A stretch of DNA of 64,000 nucleotides from Cordylochernes scorpioides (Eukaryota > Arthropoda > Arachnida > Pseudoscorpiones > Chernetidae): assembly GCA_030710605.1 (NCBI GenBank), contig CP092870.1, positions 58,647,057 through 58,711,056 on the forward strand, given 5' to 3'. The notes below the pieces were generated by a model. The model saw nothing but the letters and a program-made list of their open reading frames with translations. It did not search any database and was not told the DNA's origin. The translations under genes were made by a program, and so were the position numbers. Positions 1-9,700 of this stretch are shown in pieces. How positions within the stretch are numbered: position 1 is the stretch's first letter; each line of letters begins with the position of its first letter.

Positions 1-136
1 TCCTAGCTCGTCTCTGCTACCATCAGTATAGATAGTTATTGCATTTTTAGGAATGTTATTAATTATTTCTAATGATAATTGTTTTAAGTATTCTGGATTT
101 TGGTATTGTTTGTTGATGGGTTCATTTAAAGTGGCA

Positions 137-1021
137 TTAAAAATAACATTTTGTAGTGGTTTGCATGGATAAATTTTTTCTGCTAAATATATTTTTTTCC
201 ACTTTATATTTTAAAAATTCATTTCTTTTGGCCAGGTGTAGAGGGCCTTCTTTTTTGAGTCTTAAATTGGATTCCCAATTAAGTATGTATTTGGAAGTTC
301 TGTGTTTGTTTCCATAACTCTTGATTTTGTTTATATATTTTGGCAGATTGTAGCTTCTTTTATTCTTTAAGGGCATAATGTCTGCCTCGTAAAGTACAAT
401 ATCATTAGGGCAGGTATTTCGAAGACCTGTAATAATTCTAGCTGCACTTAGTTGTATCCTTTCCAGTGATTTTAGATTTGTTTCAGATGCTGTACCATAG
501 ATTTGATATCCATATTCCAGGATAGGTCTAATTAGAGATGTGTAAGTTAATTTTAGTGTGGTTGCATCGGCTCCCCACTCTCTTCCTGAAATATATTTCA
601 GGATTTTTAGTCGGTCTCTTCCTTTTCTAATAACTTCTTCAATATGTTTACTGGAGTTAATTTCTGGATCCAGGGTGTAGCCAAGATATTTAGGATGTCT
701 ATTATATTTAAATTGTTGTTCTTTCAGAATAATTTTTGGTCTTTTTTTGTATAGTTTCTTATCGGTAGTAAAAAGACAGGTTTCAGATTTTTGGGGGTTA
801 AATTCTAATTTATGTTTATTAGCAAATATTTCTAGGTGGAAAAGAGTCTTGTTCAAATCTCTTTCAGCTTTTTTCCAGTTAGTATTGCTGCTCCATAGAA
901 TAATGTCATCAGCGAAAAGTACAATATTGGTTTTATGTGAAATTTTTTCTTTTATGCCTGCAATAAATAGGGTGAAGAGAGTTGGGCTAAGGACTGATCC
1001 TTGTGGTAATCCTTGGTACAA
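137..1021 (-). pseudogene. LINE A reverse transcriptase, catalytic C-terminal half and thumb
   Basis: An open stretch of about 294 codons. It begins just before the RT block QGLPQGSVLSPTLF and carries the catalytic FADD box (NIVLFADDIILWSS) about 35 residues in. It continues with the KSETCLF and KYLGYTLD blocks that follow the RT core in jockey-type LINEs. The thumb segment IRPILEYGYQIYGT and the IQLSAARIITGL block lie near the end. The RT makes cDNA at a nicked target site. The frame is separated from the upstream RT half by a frameshift around 1022-1190. No start codon is meaningful because this is an internal part of ORF2. Confidence 0.88.
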
Positions 1022-1163
1022 TTTGAAGGTTTTAGATAGAGTGCCATTATATTTGACCCTGATGTATCTATTTTTAAGGAAATCATTTATCCAAGTGATA
1101 GCTTTTCCATCAATTTTGAAATGTTTGTATAATTTTGTAATTAACTTGTTTTTCCATACCTTA

Positions 1164-1721
1164 TCAAAAGCTTGTGTAAGGTCTAAAAAATTGTGTGGTT
1201 GTGTGTGCTATTGTGTGGTTAGTTGGTTTTCTGTTTTGTGCATCTTTTACCTTTTGTGTGAAAAATAAGAGTTGGTCTATTGTCCCATGTCCTTTCCTAA
1301 ATCCATATTGTTCTTTTGGTAAGAGATTTCTTGTGTCGAGGTGGTAGGTGAGTCGTCTGAGTATAATTTTTTCCATTAATTTGCAGCAAATACTTGTGAG
1401 GGAGATAGGTCGGTAGTTTTTTGGGTCATCAGCAGATTTGTCAAGTTTTTTAATAGGAATTATTGTTGCAGTTTTCCAGTCTTGAGGCAATTTTCCAGTT
1501 TTCCAGGAGTTATTGAAAATATCAAGAAGTTTTTCTTTGCCATTTTTGCCCAAGTTTGATATCATTTGGCCATGGATTCCATCTGGCCCAGGAGTCTTGT
1601 TCAGGTCAGTGTTTTCTAATGCATAATCTAGCTCTTTCATATTGATTTTTTTCACGGAAAATATCATGAGTGCTAGTGACGTTTTTACAGTCATGGATAA
1701 TCTTTCGGGCCTTTTTTTCAA
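1164..1721 (-). pseudogene. LINE A reverse transcriptase, N-terminal half
   Basis: It carries the RT entry motif KTPGPDGIHG, then IIPIKKLDKSADDPKNYRPI with SLTSICCKLMEKII, and EQYGFRKGHGT. These are RT blocks 0-3 of endonuclease-bearing LINEs. The frame is lost near 1200, just before the first catalytic aspartate block (the LDLTQAFDKVW region lies across a frameshift). Its 5' part overlaps the end of the upstream linker frame, which shows a second frameshift near 1610-1720. LINE B at 28841-29146 is the matching segment. Confidence 0.88.
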
Positions 1722-2469
1722 CTTTCTTATCTTTTATTTCAAATTTGATTTTACTACTTATTTGATATGAATTACCTAAAAGATTAGCAGCATTTTTGTC
1801 ATTAGTTGCTGGGGTACCATCTGTATTCTTAATCATATTTGTGTTTTCAGTTTGTGGCTGGGCTCTGTCAATTTGTTTTGCCAAATGCCAAAGATTTGTA
1901 TTTGGGTTTCTTGGGTTCAGGTTTTCACAAGTTTGTTTCCATTTTTCCCTTTTAATATTTACGTATAATCTTTTTATTTTTGCATTCACAATGTTCAGTT
2001 CAGTTCTACAATTTGTTTGGTTTAGGGTGCACTTTTTTTGTAGTTCATTTCTTTTAGTTATAAGTGTTTGAATATCTTTTGCCTGGTGTGTATAATTTGG
2101 AATCCATTTCTTAATATTACCTCTTGGTATTGAAACTTTGGCTGCTTTAATAATGGTGTTTTTGAAAGATATCCAATTTTGTTCCAGACCTTTTATTCTA
2201 GTGGGTGCTTTTCTAAAGTCTTCATTGGTGTTTTGCTGGTAAAGATTCCAATTAGCCTTTTTGAAGTTCCAGAATTTTTCTTTAATTGAGCTGGTTTTGG
2301 TCTTGGTGCTAATTTCTATCAAAATAGGCGAATGATCACTTCCAATACTTTTTAATATTTGCCATTTGCATTTGTGGAAAATGTCAGGACTGGAGAAACT
2401 TATATCAAGGGCTTGTGCGGTATTATAACTGTAGGAATGGTGGGTAGGATTCCCATCATTTAAGCACAT
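1606..2469 (-). pseudogene. LINE A endonuclease C-terminus and linker to RT
   Basis: It opens with the end of an apurinic-like (EEP) endonuclease. The diagnostic SDHSPI motif (the general-base histidine) sits about 45 residues in, after LNDGNPTHHSY. The rest is the lysine- and asparagine-rich linker between endonuclease and RT, with the conserved ITKRNELQKKC segment. The endonuclease nicks target DNA to prime reverse transcription. A frameshift around 2470-2530 separates it from the N-terminal part. Confidence 0.85.
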
Positions 2470-2529
2470 GAAGGCATTGTCGTCAAATAAGTTTGAAAGT
2501 ATTTTGCCCCTTGGGTTTGGCGTGGAACA

Positions 2530-2990
2530 TCACCATAGTTGATGTTTGGCATTAAGGTCACCTACAATAATAGTGTTGTCTGTAAGAAATTGAGCCATTG
2601 TTCCATCGTCAATAAGTGTATTGTTTGGTGGGTGATACATATTGAATATGTTGATGGTTTTGTTTTGATTGAGGTAGACTTTGATACCTTGGGCTTCGAG
2701 GTCTGATGTGTTTGGAATATTAATGGCTATGTCTTCATAGTACAAATTATTGATTAAAAATGCAAGGCCACCACCTTCTTTATTTCTGTCTTTTCAGAGG
2801 ATATTGAAGTTTTTATATTTGAGATTGTACTTTTCATTTAATTTGGTTTCCTGTAGGGCTATAATTTGTATCTTTTGTTTTTCAGCTATTTCCATTATTT
2901 CTTCTAATTTTATTTTTGTTGCTGTTGAGCACAATCCATTTATGTTGCACTGCAGAATGCTCAATTGCTTGGAAGTTGCAAAGTGTGAAG
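2530..2990 (-). pseudogene. LINE A endonuclease N-terminus
   Basis: Read from about 2990 downward, the frame gives SILQCNINGL, IIALQETKL and EGGGLAFLI, then IFNMYHPPNN and IIVGDLNAKHQLW. These are the Asn, Glu, Tyr/His and Asp-x-Asn catalytic positions of the EEP endonuclease fold. An in-frame stop near 2800, after NFNIL, breaks it, so only positions 2530-2745 are open from a methionine. The residues needed for nicking are otherwise recognisable. Coordinates of the 5' end are approximate. Confidence 0.8.
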
Positions 2991-3000
2991 TTTGTGGAGA

Positions 3001-3520
3001 CTATATTATACTTATCGGACAGAACCCTCTACCTAAGTCCTGAACGCGCCCCTGTTTATTCTGCGCGACGGGCGATGCAGCATGCAAATCAACATCTGAT
3101 CTCATGGAATGGGGTATAGGGGTGCAGCTTTCATTGATCATGGCACCATGATCCAGGCACACTTTGGTGAAAGTCTGACTTTGCCTGTAGTTGGAGGCCG
3201 TTCCTAACATGGAAGCAGACGCCTTTGCTGCCGACTCTAACATGAGTACAGACACAGCTCCTCCGTATCCCTGGAGTGGGACCCTTGCTGAGGTCCATCA
3301 ACCGGGTCAGTTGAAGTCAGGATTTTTAAAGAGGTCTGCTCCTCTTCTAACAATGCTGCTGTTTGTCCGCGACTGCTTATTTGTCAGAGTTATTCTGCTT
3401 GTTTCGCAGCTGGCATTCATATCTGAAGGTCGTTCCCCTATCCGCCACCTGGGGACACGCCCTATAGCAGTCAGCTCTGCCAAGGAGTGAACCCAGGAGG
3501 AGCTCTGAACCTCAGACAGC
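3001..3520. other. unassigned, less AT-rich block
   Basis: This is visibly less AT-rich than the surroundings. It stays open for about 60-100 codons on both strands (for example 3191-3490 plus and 3307-3525 minus), which is expected when stop codons are rare. I recognise no protein domain in any frame. It lies between the 5' edge of LINE A and a plus-strand LINE 3' end, so it may be the untranslated or poorly conserved upstream part of that LINE. Confidence 0.3.
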
Positions 3521-3935
3521 ATCAAACAACACTAACAAGATTTAGAAAAGGCCATCTCAAGCCATTGAAGATAGAAAATAATTACAAAATCTACCCCACT
3601 TGCCCAAAATGTAGCTTGGCACCTGCAGCTCCAGAACACATTTTGGCTTGCATTAGATGAACTAAACAGGACCTTTGGGAGAGGCCGCTGCTTATCATGA
3701 AACAGCTGGAGGAGCATCAACTCATGGAATTTGTGTAATCTTTACACAAGGGGATAAGAAACAACAACAAAGAGGGGTTCTTGGTATCTTATCGAGAGAT
3801 AAGAAAAACGAGATGCTTTGGTGGCCAAACACGCTGTTTATTATCATCTAATGATAAGTTTAAGGTGAAAGAGATGCATGGAGATATCTGTGGCTCTTCA
3901 TTGGATACGACAACAACAACATATGTTTAAGGTCT
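3521..3935 (+). mobile_element. 5'-truncated LINE 3' end (C-terminal Cys/His segment and 3' UTR)
   Basis: The plus strand encodes a C-terminal LINE segment with a CPKC-x8-EH-x4-C pattern (CPKCSLAPAAPEHILAC) at about 3602-3654, preceded by RFRKGHLKPLKI. One stop interrupts it shortly after. The 3' UTR carries GCATGGAGATATCTG and ends near GATACGACAACAACAACA. The same 3' end closes LINE E at 30960-31025, so the two belong to one family or to sister families. No transposition protein is complete here. Confidence 0.7.
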
Positions 3936-4150
3936 TTCAAACGCATACAAAAAGAGAACTCTAAAAAAAATACAGGAATCAACATTCCATCATTGGTATC
4001 TGAACCAAAAGTCTGGAGCTATTCTGTAATATGGGATGAACCGACAGGCAGCAACCTGTATTTCCAGGCTCAAAACTGGCAGCCATACAATACTCTTCCA
4101 GGATGGTGACACAATGTACCATTTACAGGACCAAAGTTCCAAATCACTAT
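3936..4150. other. no gene seen
   Basis: AT-rich sequence between a LINE tail and the first SINE-like copy. I see no open frame with a recognisable domain and no terminal repeats. Confidence 0.5.
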
Positions 4151-4310
4151 ATTAGGTACCGCTCAAAAAGAACAACCTAGTTTATGATAATTACAACAAT
4201 GAATAATATATGAAGGTTATTCAGATATTAAAATAAAATGTTAACGCGGGATTCAATCCCAGTTCATGACTGTCAGGAATCGAGGATGTTGCCCATTCAT
4301 TCACTGACTC
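4150..4310 (+). repeat. tRNA-related SINE-like repeat, copy 1
   Basis: The block runs from GGTACCGCTCAAAAAGAACA through GCGGGATTCAATCCCAG to CATTCACTGACTC. The inner GGATTCAATCC resembles a pol III B box (GGTTCRANTCC) and lies near the 3' half of the unit. A second copy follows at 4565-4730 and a partial third at 5286-5395. The three copies differ by scattered substitutions. A tRNA origin is inferred from the B-box-like core only; I could not define an A box. Confidence 0.55.
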
Positions 4311-4564
4311 TTTGTATTGGATTAGTTTGGGATATACCCTGCTTTTTCTAATGAAGACAGCTTAGGACTGTTTAGAGAACTTAGCAACATGAGCTTATAG
4401 GTATGTAGAGGTACATACATATCATTTCAAGGTATTGCATAGAGAAAATTTGTATTTATTGGAGTACTAAACACAGCTTCACATATAAAGAGAGCTGTAT
4501 GTGGCACGTGATTTACAGATTATCAACCCCTGCTACTATGCTAGTGACGCTTGTTCTTGTTCCA

Positions 4565-4730
4565 AAATCACTAGGTACCACTCAAAAAGAACAACCTAGT
4601 TTATGATATTTACAACAATGAATAATATGTGAAGGTTATTCGCGTATTAAACAAAAGGTTAAGGTGGGATTCAATCCCAGTTCATGGCTGTCGGGAATCG
4701 AGGGTGTTACCTACTTGTCCACCGACTTTT
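4565..4730 (+). repeat. tRNA-related SINE-like repeat, copy 2
   Basis: Same unit as 4150-4310: GGTACCACTCAAAAAGAACA, then GGGATTCAATCCCAGTTCAT, then TCGAGGGTGTTACC. It stops at a T-run (4729-4736) that could be a pol III terminator or the target-primed end. Confidence 0.55.
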
Positions 4731-4737
4731 TTTTTAT

Positions 4738-4795
4738 CAGATATATCTTTATTTAAAGGGCTGCTAACCAAAAAGTATAATTTTTGAGCCCCAAT
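4738..4795 (-). mobile_element. very short 5'-truncated LINE-like 3' tail
   Basis: Read on the minus strand this is GGGGCTCAAAAATTATACTT, then GGTTAGCAGCCC, then TAAATAAAGATA. That is the 3' end of the gag-only element at 49776-51289 and of the TSD-bounded tail at 42311-42365. Only about 55 bp of the 3' end is present, which suits an abortive target-primed insertion. Confidence 0.6.
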
Positions 4796-4857
4796 TTCAG
4801 ATTACTAAACATTCAAGTTCCAAAATCCCTATATTAGGTACCACTCAAAAAGAACAA

Positions 4858-5290
4858 CCTGGTTTAGGAGGGAGAGTAGTAACAAGCTCACTAAAAACCT
4901 GGGTTCAGCTGGCCATGTTGATAGTACCCTGTAAGGACTCCAGGGATACAAGATGAGCAGCGTTTGTACTCCTTGTTAGGAGCGGCAGTACATGGAGTCT
5001 GTTCCTCATGTCAGAGGCGGCCATTTCTTTTGGAGCTAAGTCGGCCTGTAATTGAGTAGTGCTCCCAGTCTTAATGACAAAGGGGATACAGGATGTACTC
5101 CATGTTAGGAGTGGCTGTACTTGTTGTCTGTTCATGTCACCATTTCATATTGGAGCTAAGTCAGTGGCCTGCTACTGAATAGAGTTCCCAGTCTTAATGA
5201 CAAGAGGATACAGGATGTACTCCATGTTAGGAGAAGATGTACATGGCGTCTGTTCCTCATGTCAGAGGTGGCCATTTCTTTTGGAGCTAA
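4858..5290. repeat. tandem repeat, three irregular units of about 120-140 bp
   Basis: The units share GGATACAGGATGTACTCC, GTTAGGAGCGGC, GTCTGTTCCTCATGTC and GGAGCTAAGTC. Equivalent points fall near 4942, 5083 and 5204. The first unit is preceded by GGACTCCAGGGATACAAGAT. A related single unit lies at 5686-5935. Open frames here on both strands look like by-products of the repeat, not genes. Confidence 0.65.
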
Positions 5291-5395
5291 TATATGAAGG
5301 TTATTTACATATCAAACAAAATGTTAACGCGGGATTCAATCCTGGTTCATGGTTATTGGGAATCGAAGGTGTTACCTACTGGTCCATTGACTCTT
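5286..5395 (+). repeat. tRNA-related SINE-like repeat, 5'-truncated copy 3
   Basis: It begins at TATATGAAGGTTATTTACAT, inside the unit seen at 4150 and 4565. It holds the same GCGGGATTCAATCC core and ends at CATTGACTC. It is fused directly to the end of the tandem repeat before it. Confidence 0.5.
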
Positions 5396-5685
5396 GATTG
5401 ATTTAATATCCAACTATATTGGAAATAAATAAAGATGATTTAAGAAATTTAGAATTTTAAAGAAAACTTACCAACAGAAGGGTCAATAACATAAGGAATT
5501 CTTCCATTAGGCCAGGTTTTTTTTTGAGATACAACAGGCATTCTTATCTGGAACAAAATTTAAATATATTAAATAAACAATTCAATTATAATAAATATAA
5601 TAAAAAACCATTGCAGAATTTTTTATTAGGATGTAAAATCTTAGCAAAGGCTTATGTATGCATGTATCATATTGTAAATACAACT
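5396..5685. other. no gene seen
   Basis: AT-rich stretch. A 73-codon open frame (5524-5745) has no recognisable domain and runs into the following repeat, so I do not call it. Confidence 0.5.
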
Positions 5686-5935
5686 CCGCCTTTGCCGGTC
5701 CCAAGCCTGGATGAAAAGGGAGGAGAGGGAGCAGTAACAAGCTAACTAAACAACCTGGGCTCAGCTGGCCCGGCTGATAGTACCCTGTAAGGACTCCAGA
5801 GATACAGGATGAGCAGCGTTTGTACTCCATGTTAGGAGCGGCTGCACATGGTGTCTGTTCCTCATATTACCATTTCATATTGGAGCTAAGTCAGTGGCCT
5901 GCCACTGAGTAGCGCTCCCAGTCTTAACTGTTGGA
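5686..5935. repeat. dispersed copy of the 4858-5290 repeat with its leader
   Basis: It starts at GCCTTTGCCGGTCCCAAGCC and runs through GGGAGGAGAGGGAGCAGTAA, a leader that the 4858 copy has only in part. It then carries one repeat unit ending GCTCCCAGTCTTAA. A leader plus a repeated 3' portion suggests a LINE or SINE 3' region that has been amplified locally. The class is not determined. Confidence 0.5.
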
Positions 5936-6247
5936 ATCTTAGAACCACACATATAGCTTTATAAAGACCACCAGTCTTATAGAAGATTCACCACAGGAAG
6001 GAAACATAGATAGAGCTCCTATACTCCAGGCAGCACAGAACCCAACAACAGCCTCCAGGTCTGACACATGTCCAGTGGCCACACCGTATCTCTGAAAATA
6101 CGAGTGTGGATTCAGCCACGACGTTCTATATAGCCTAACGTTTGAGAATACAATAATAAAATAAAAAATAAACTCATATCAAGAAACCTTATGTATTAAT
6201 CAATTGCTATCTAGAAGAATTATATCTATTGTATCGCCATTATATAT
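5936..6247. other. no gene seen
   Basis: Non-repetitive sequence that becomes AT-rich towards the right. I see no domain, TIR or RNA gene. Confidence 0.5.
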
Positions 6248-6251
6248 ATAT

Positions 6252-6468
6252 TGGAACATAGTATTTATTAATTTTATTTATGTAACAAGGTATATATTAA
6301 TTTTAATATTTTTTATTATCAGAGTGGTCATTTTTATGTTTATATCTTGCGACTCTGTAAATTTCCCTCGTGGCTTATCTTTTGTTTACAATTCATAGTT
6401 TGTCCTTCCCTGAAATAAATTGTTGTTTCCTCCTTAAGTTTTTGTCTTCCCTAATTTTCCACGTGGCA
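6252..6468 (+). repeat. solo LTR, copy 1 (about 217 bp, ATAT target)
   Basis: It runs from TGGAACATAG to CCACGTGGCA and is the same sequence as 58453-58660 apart from small indels. A 4-bp ATAT flanks both sides (6248-6251 and 6469-6472). TG...CA ends, an internal AATAAA and a short target duplication mark a solo LTR. ATAT targets are known for the 297/17.6 branch of Ty3/gypsy, so that origin is inferred. No internal retroviral-type genes remain. Confidence 0.7.
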
Positions 6469-6701
6469 ATATACCCTTTCTCTGGATGTAAAAATCTTAC
6501 AATCAATTATAATTGTTTAGGAAAATAGGATATATAAAAAGGTTAACCATTGTTGTCTTAGGAGATCTAAATTGGGTAGCCTTAACAAAAAAATTGACCC
6601 CATCTCACCTTCTCCTTTCCTGCCGTCAATGAGAACCAAAAAATTGTTGCTTATATGCAAAGGCATTTATAATGTTAAGAAACATCCATATTAAGTGAAA
6701 A

Positions 6702-9700
6702 TACAGTAGAACTACCTCTCTGTAAAGAAAAACACCTAGTCACAGAGCCAAAGTGTCTTTTAAAGAGAGATGTCCTCTTTCTGGAGAGTTGCTAAATACA
6801 GTAGAACTACATCTCTGTAAAGGACACTTAATTTAAGAGCCAAAGTGCCCTTTAGGGAGATGTGTCCTCTTACTGGAGAGTTACTAAATACAGTAGAACT
6901 ACCTCTCTGTAAAGAAAAACACCTAGTCAAAGAGCCAAAGTGTCCTTTAAAGAGAGATGTCCTCTTTCTGGAGGGTTGCTAAATACAGTAGAACTACATC
7001 TCTGTAAAGGACACTTAATTTAAGAGCCAAAGTGCCCTTTAGGGAGATGTGTCCTCTTACTGGAGAGTTACTAAATACAGTTGAACTACCTCTCTGTAAA
7101 GGACACTTAATTTAAGAGCCGAAGTGCCCTTTAAGGAGATGTGTCCTCTTACTGGAGAGTTACTAAATACAGTAGAACTACCTCTCTGTAAAGGAAAATA
7201 CCTACAGTGCCAAATTGTCCTTTAAAGAGAGATGTCCTCTTTCTGGAGAGGTGCTAAATACAGTAGAACTACCTCTCTATGAAGGACACTTAATTTAAGA
7301 GCCAAAGTGCCCTTTAGGGAGATGTGTCCTCTTACTAGAGAGTTACTAAATACAGTAGAACTACCTCTCTGTAAAGGACACTTAATTTAAGAGCCAAAGT
7401 GCCCTTTAGGGAGATGTGTTCTCTTACTGGAAGGTTACTAAATACAGTAGAACTACCTCTCTGTGAAGGACACTTAATTTAAGAGCCAAAGTGCCCTTTA
7501 GGGAGATGTGTCCTCTTACTGGAGAGTTACTAAATACAGTAGAACTACCTCTCTGTAAAGGACACTTAATTTAAGTGCCAAAGTGCCCTTTAGGGAGATG
7601 TGTCCTGTTACTGGAGAGTTGCTAAATACAGTAGAACTACCTCTCTTTAAAGGACACTTAATTTAAGAGCCAAAGTGCCCTTTAGGGAGATGTGTCCTCT
7701 TACTGGAGAGTTACTAAATACAATAGAACTACCTCTCTATAAAGGACACTTAATTTAAGAGCCAAAGTGCCCTTTAGGGAGAGGTGTCCTCTTACTGGAG
7801 AGTTACTAAATACAGTAGAACTACTTCTCTGAAAAGGAAACTCAATTTAAGAACCAAAGTGCCCTTTAGGGAGATGTGTCCTTTAACTGGAGAGTTACTA
7901 TATACCGTAGAACAACCTCTCTGTAAAGGACACTTAATTTAAGAGCCAAAGTGTCCTTTAAAGAGAGATGTCCTCTTTCTGGAGAGTTGCTAAATACAAT
8001 AGAACTACCTCTCTGTAAAGGACACTAATTTAAGAGCCAAAGTGTCCTTTAAAGAGAGATGTCCTCTTTCTTGAGAGTTGCTAAATACAGTAGAACTACA
8101 TCTCTGTAAAGGACACTTAATTTAAGAGCCAAAGTGTCCTTTAGGGAGATGTGTCCTCTTACTGGAGAGTTACTAAATACAGTTGAACTACCTCTCTGTA
8201 AAGGACACTAAATTTAAGAGCCAAAGTGCCCTTTAGGGAGATGTGTCCTCTTACTGGAGAGTTATTAAATACAGTAGAACTACTTCTCTGTAAAGGACAC
8301 TTAATTTAAAAGTCAAAGTGCCCTTTAGGGAGATGTGTCCTGTTACTGGAGAGTTGCTAAATACAGTAGAACTACCTCTCTGTAAAGGACACTTAATTTA
8401 AGAGCCAAAGTGCTCTTTAGGGAGATGTGTCCTCTTACTGGAGAGTTACCGAATACAGTAGAACTACCTCTCTGTAAAGGACACTTAATTTAAGAGCCAA
8501 AGTGTCCTTTAAAGAGAGATGTCCTCTTTCTTGAGAGTTGCTAAATACAGTAGAACTACATCTCTGTAAAGGACACTTAATTTAAGAGCCAAAGTGTCCT
8601 TTAGGGAGATGTGTCCTCTTACTGGAGAGTTACTAAATACAGTTGAACTACCTCTCTGTAAAGGACACTAAATTTAAGAGCCAAAGTGCCCTTTAGGGAG
8701 ATGTGTCCTCTTACTGGAGAGTTATTAAATACAGTAGAACTACCTCTCTGTAAAGGAAAACACCTACAGTGCCAAAGTGTCCTTTAAAGAGAGATGTCCT
8801 CTTTCTGGAGAGTTGCTAAATACAGTAGAACTACCTCTCTGTGAAGGACACTTAATTTAAGAGCCAAAGTGCCCTTTAGGGAGATGTGTCCTCTTACGGG
8901 AGAGTTACTAAATACAGTAGAACTACCTCTCTGTAAAGGACAATTAATTTAAGAGCCAAAGTGCCCTTTAGGGAGAGGTGTCCTGTTACTGGAGAGTTGC
9001 TAAATACAGTAGAACTACCTCTCTGTAAAGGACATTTAATTTAAGAGCCAAAGTGCCCTTTAGGGAGACGTGTCCTCTTACTGGAGAGTTACTATATACA
9101 GTAGAACTACCTCTCTGTAAAGGACACTTAATTTAAGAGCCAAAGTGTCCTTTAAAGAGAGATGTCCTCTTTCTGGAGAGTTGCTAAATAAAGTAGAACT
9201 ACCTCTCTGTAAAGGACACTTAATTTAAGAGCCAAAGTGCCCTTTAGGGAGATGTGTCCTCTTACTGGAGAGTTACCAAATACAGTAGAACTACCTCTCT
9301 GTGAAGGACACTTAATTTAAAAGCCAAAGTGTCCTTTAAAGAGAGATGTCCTCTTTCTGGAGAGTTGCTAAATACAGTAGAACTACCTCTCTGTGAAGGA
9401 CACTTAATTTAAGAGCCAAAGTGCCCTTCAGGAAGATGTGTCCTCTTACTGGAGAGTTGATAAATACAGTAGAACTACCTCTCTGTAAAGGACACTTAAT
9501 TTAAGAGCCAAAGTGCCCTTTAGGGAGATGTGTCCTCTTACTGGAAAGTTACTAAATACAGTATAACTACCTCTCTGTGAAGGACACTTAATTTAAGAGC
9601 CAAAGTGCCCTTTAGGGAGAGGTGTCCTCTTACTGGAGAGTTACTAAATACAGTAGAACTACCTCTCTGGAAAGGACACTCAATTTAAGAACCAAAGTGC

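Larger units (their letters stand above)
1..3000 (-). mobile_element. LINE A, non-LTR retrotransposon (jockey/I-like), partial
   Basis: Read on the minus strand the order is endonuclease, linker, reverse transcriptase, then the start of the RT-RNase H spacer, which runs off the left window edge. It is the same family as LINE B (27070-30232): long stretches are nearly identical, including the region at 1-130, which matches 27530-27660. The 5' limit is near position 3000, where the endonuclease coding sequence stops being recognisable. Stops and frameshifts break the coding region, so this copy is dead. The clade is inferred from the endonuclease-RT order and the RNase H in copy B. Confidence 0.9.
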
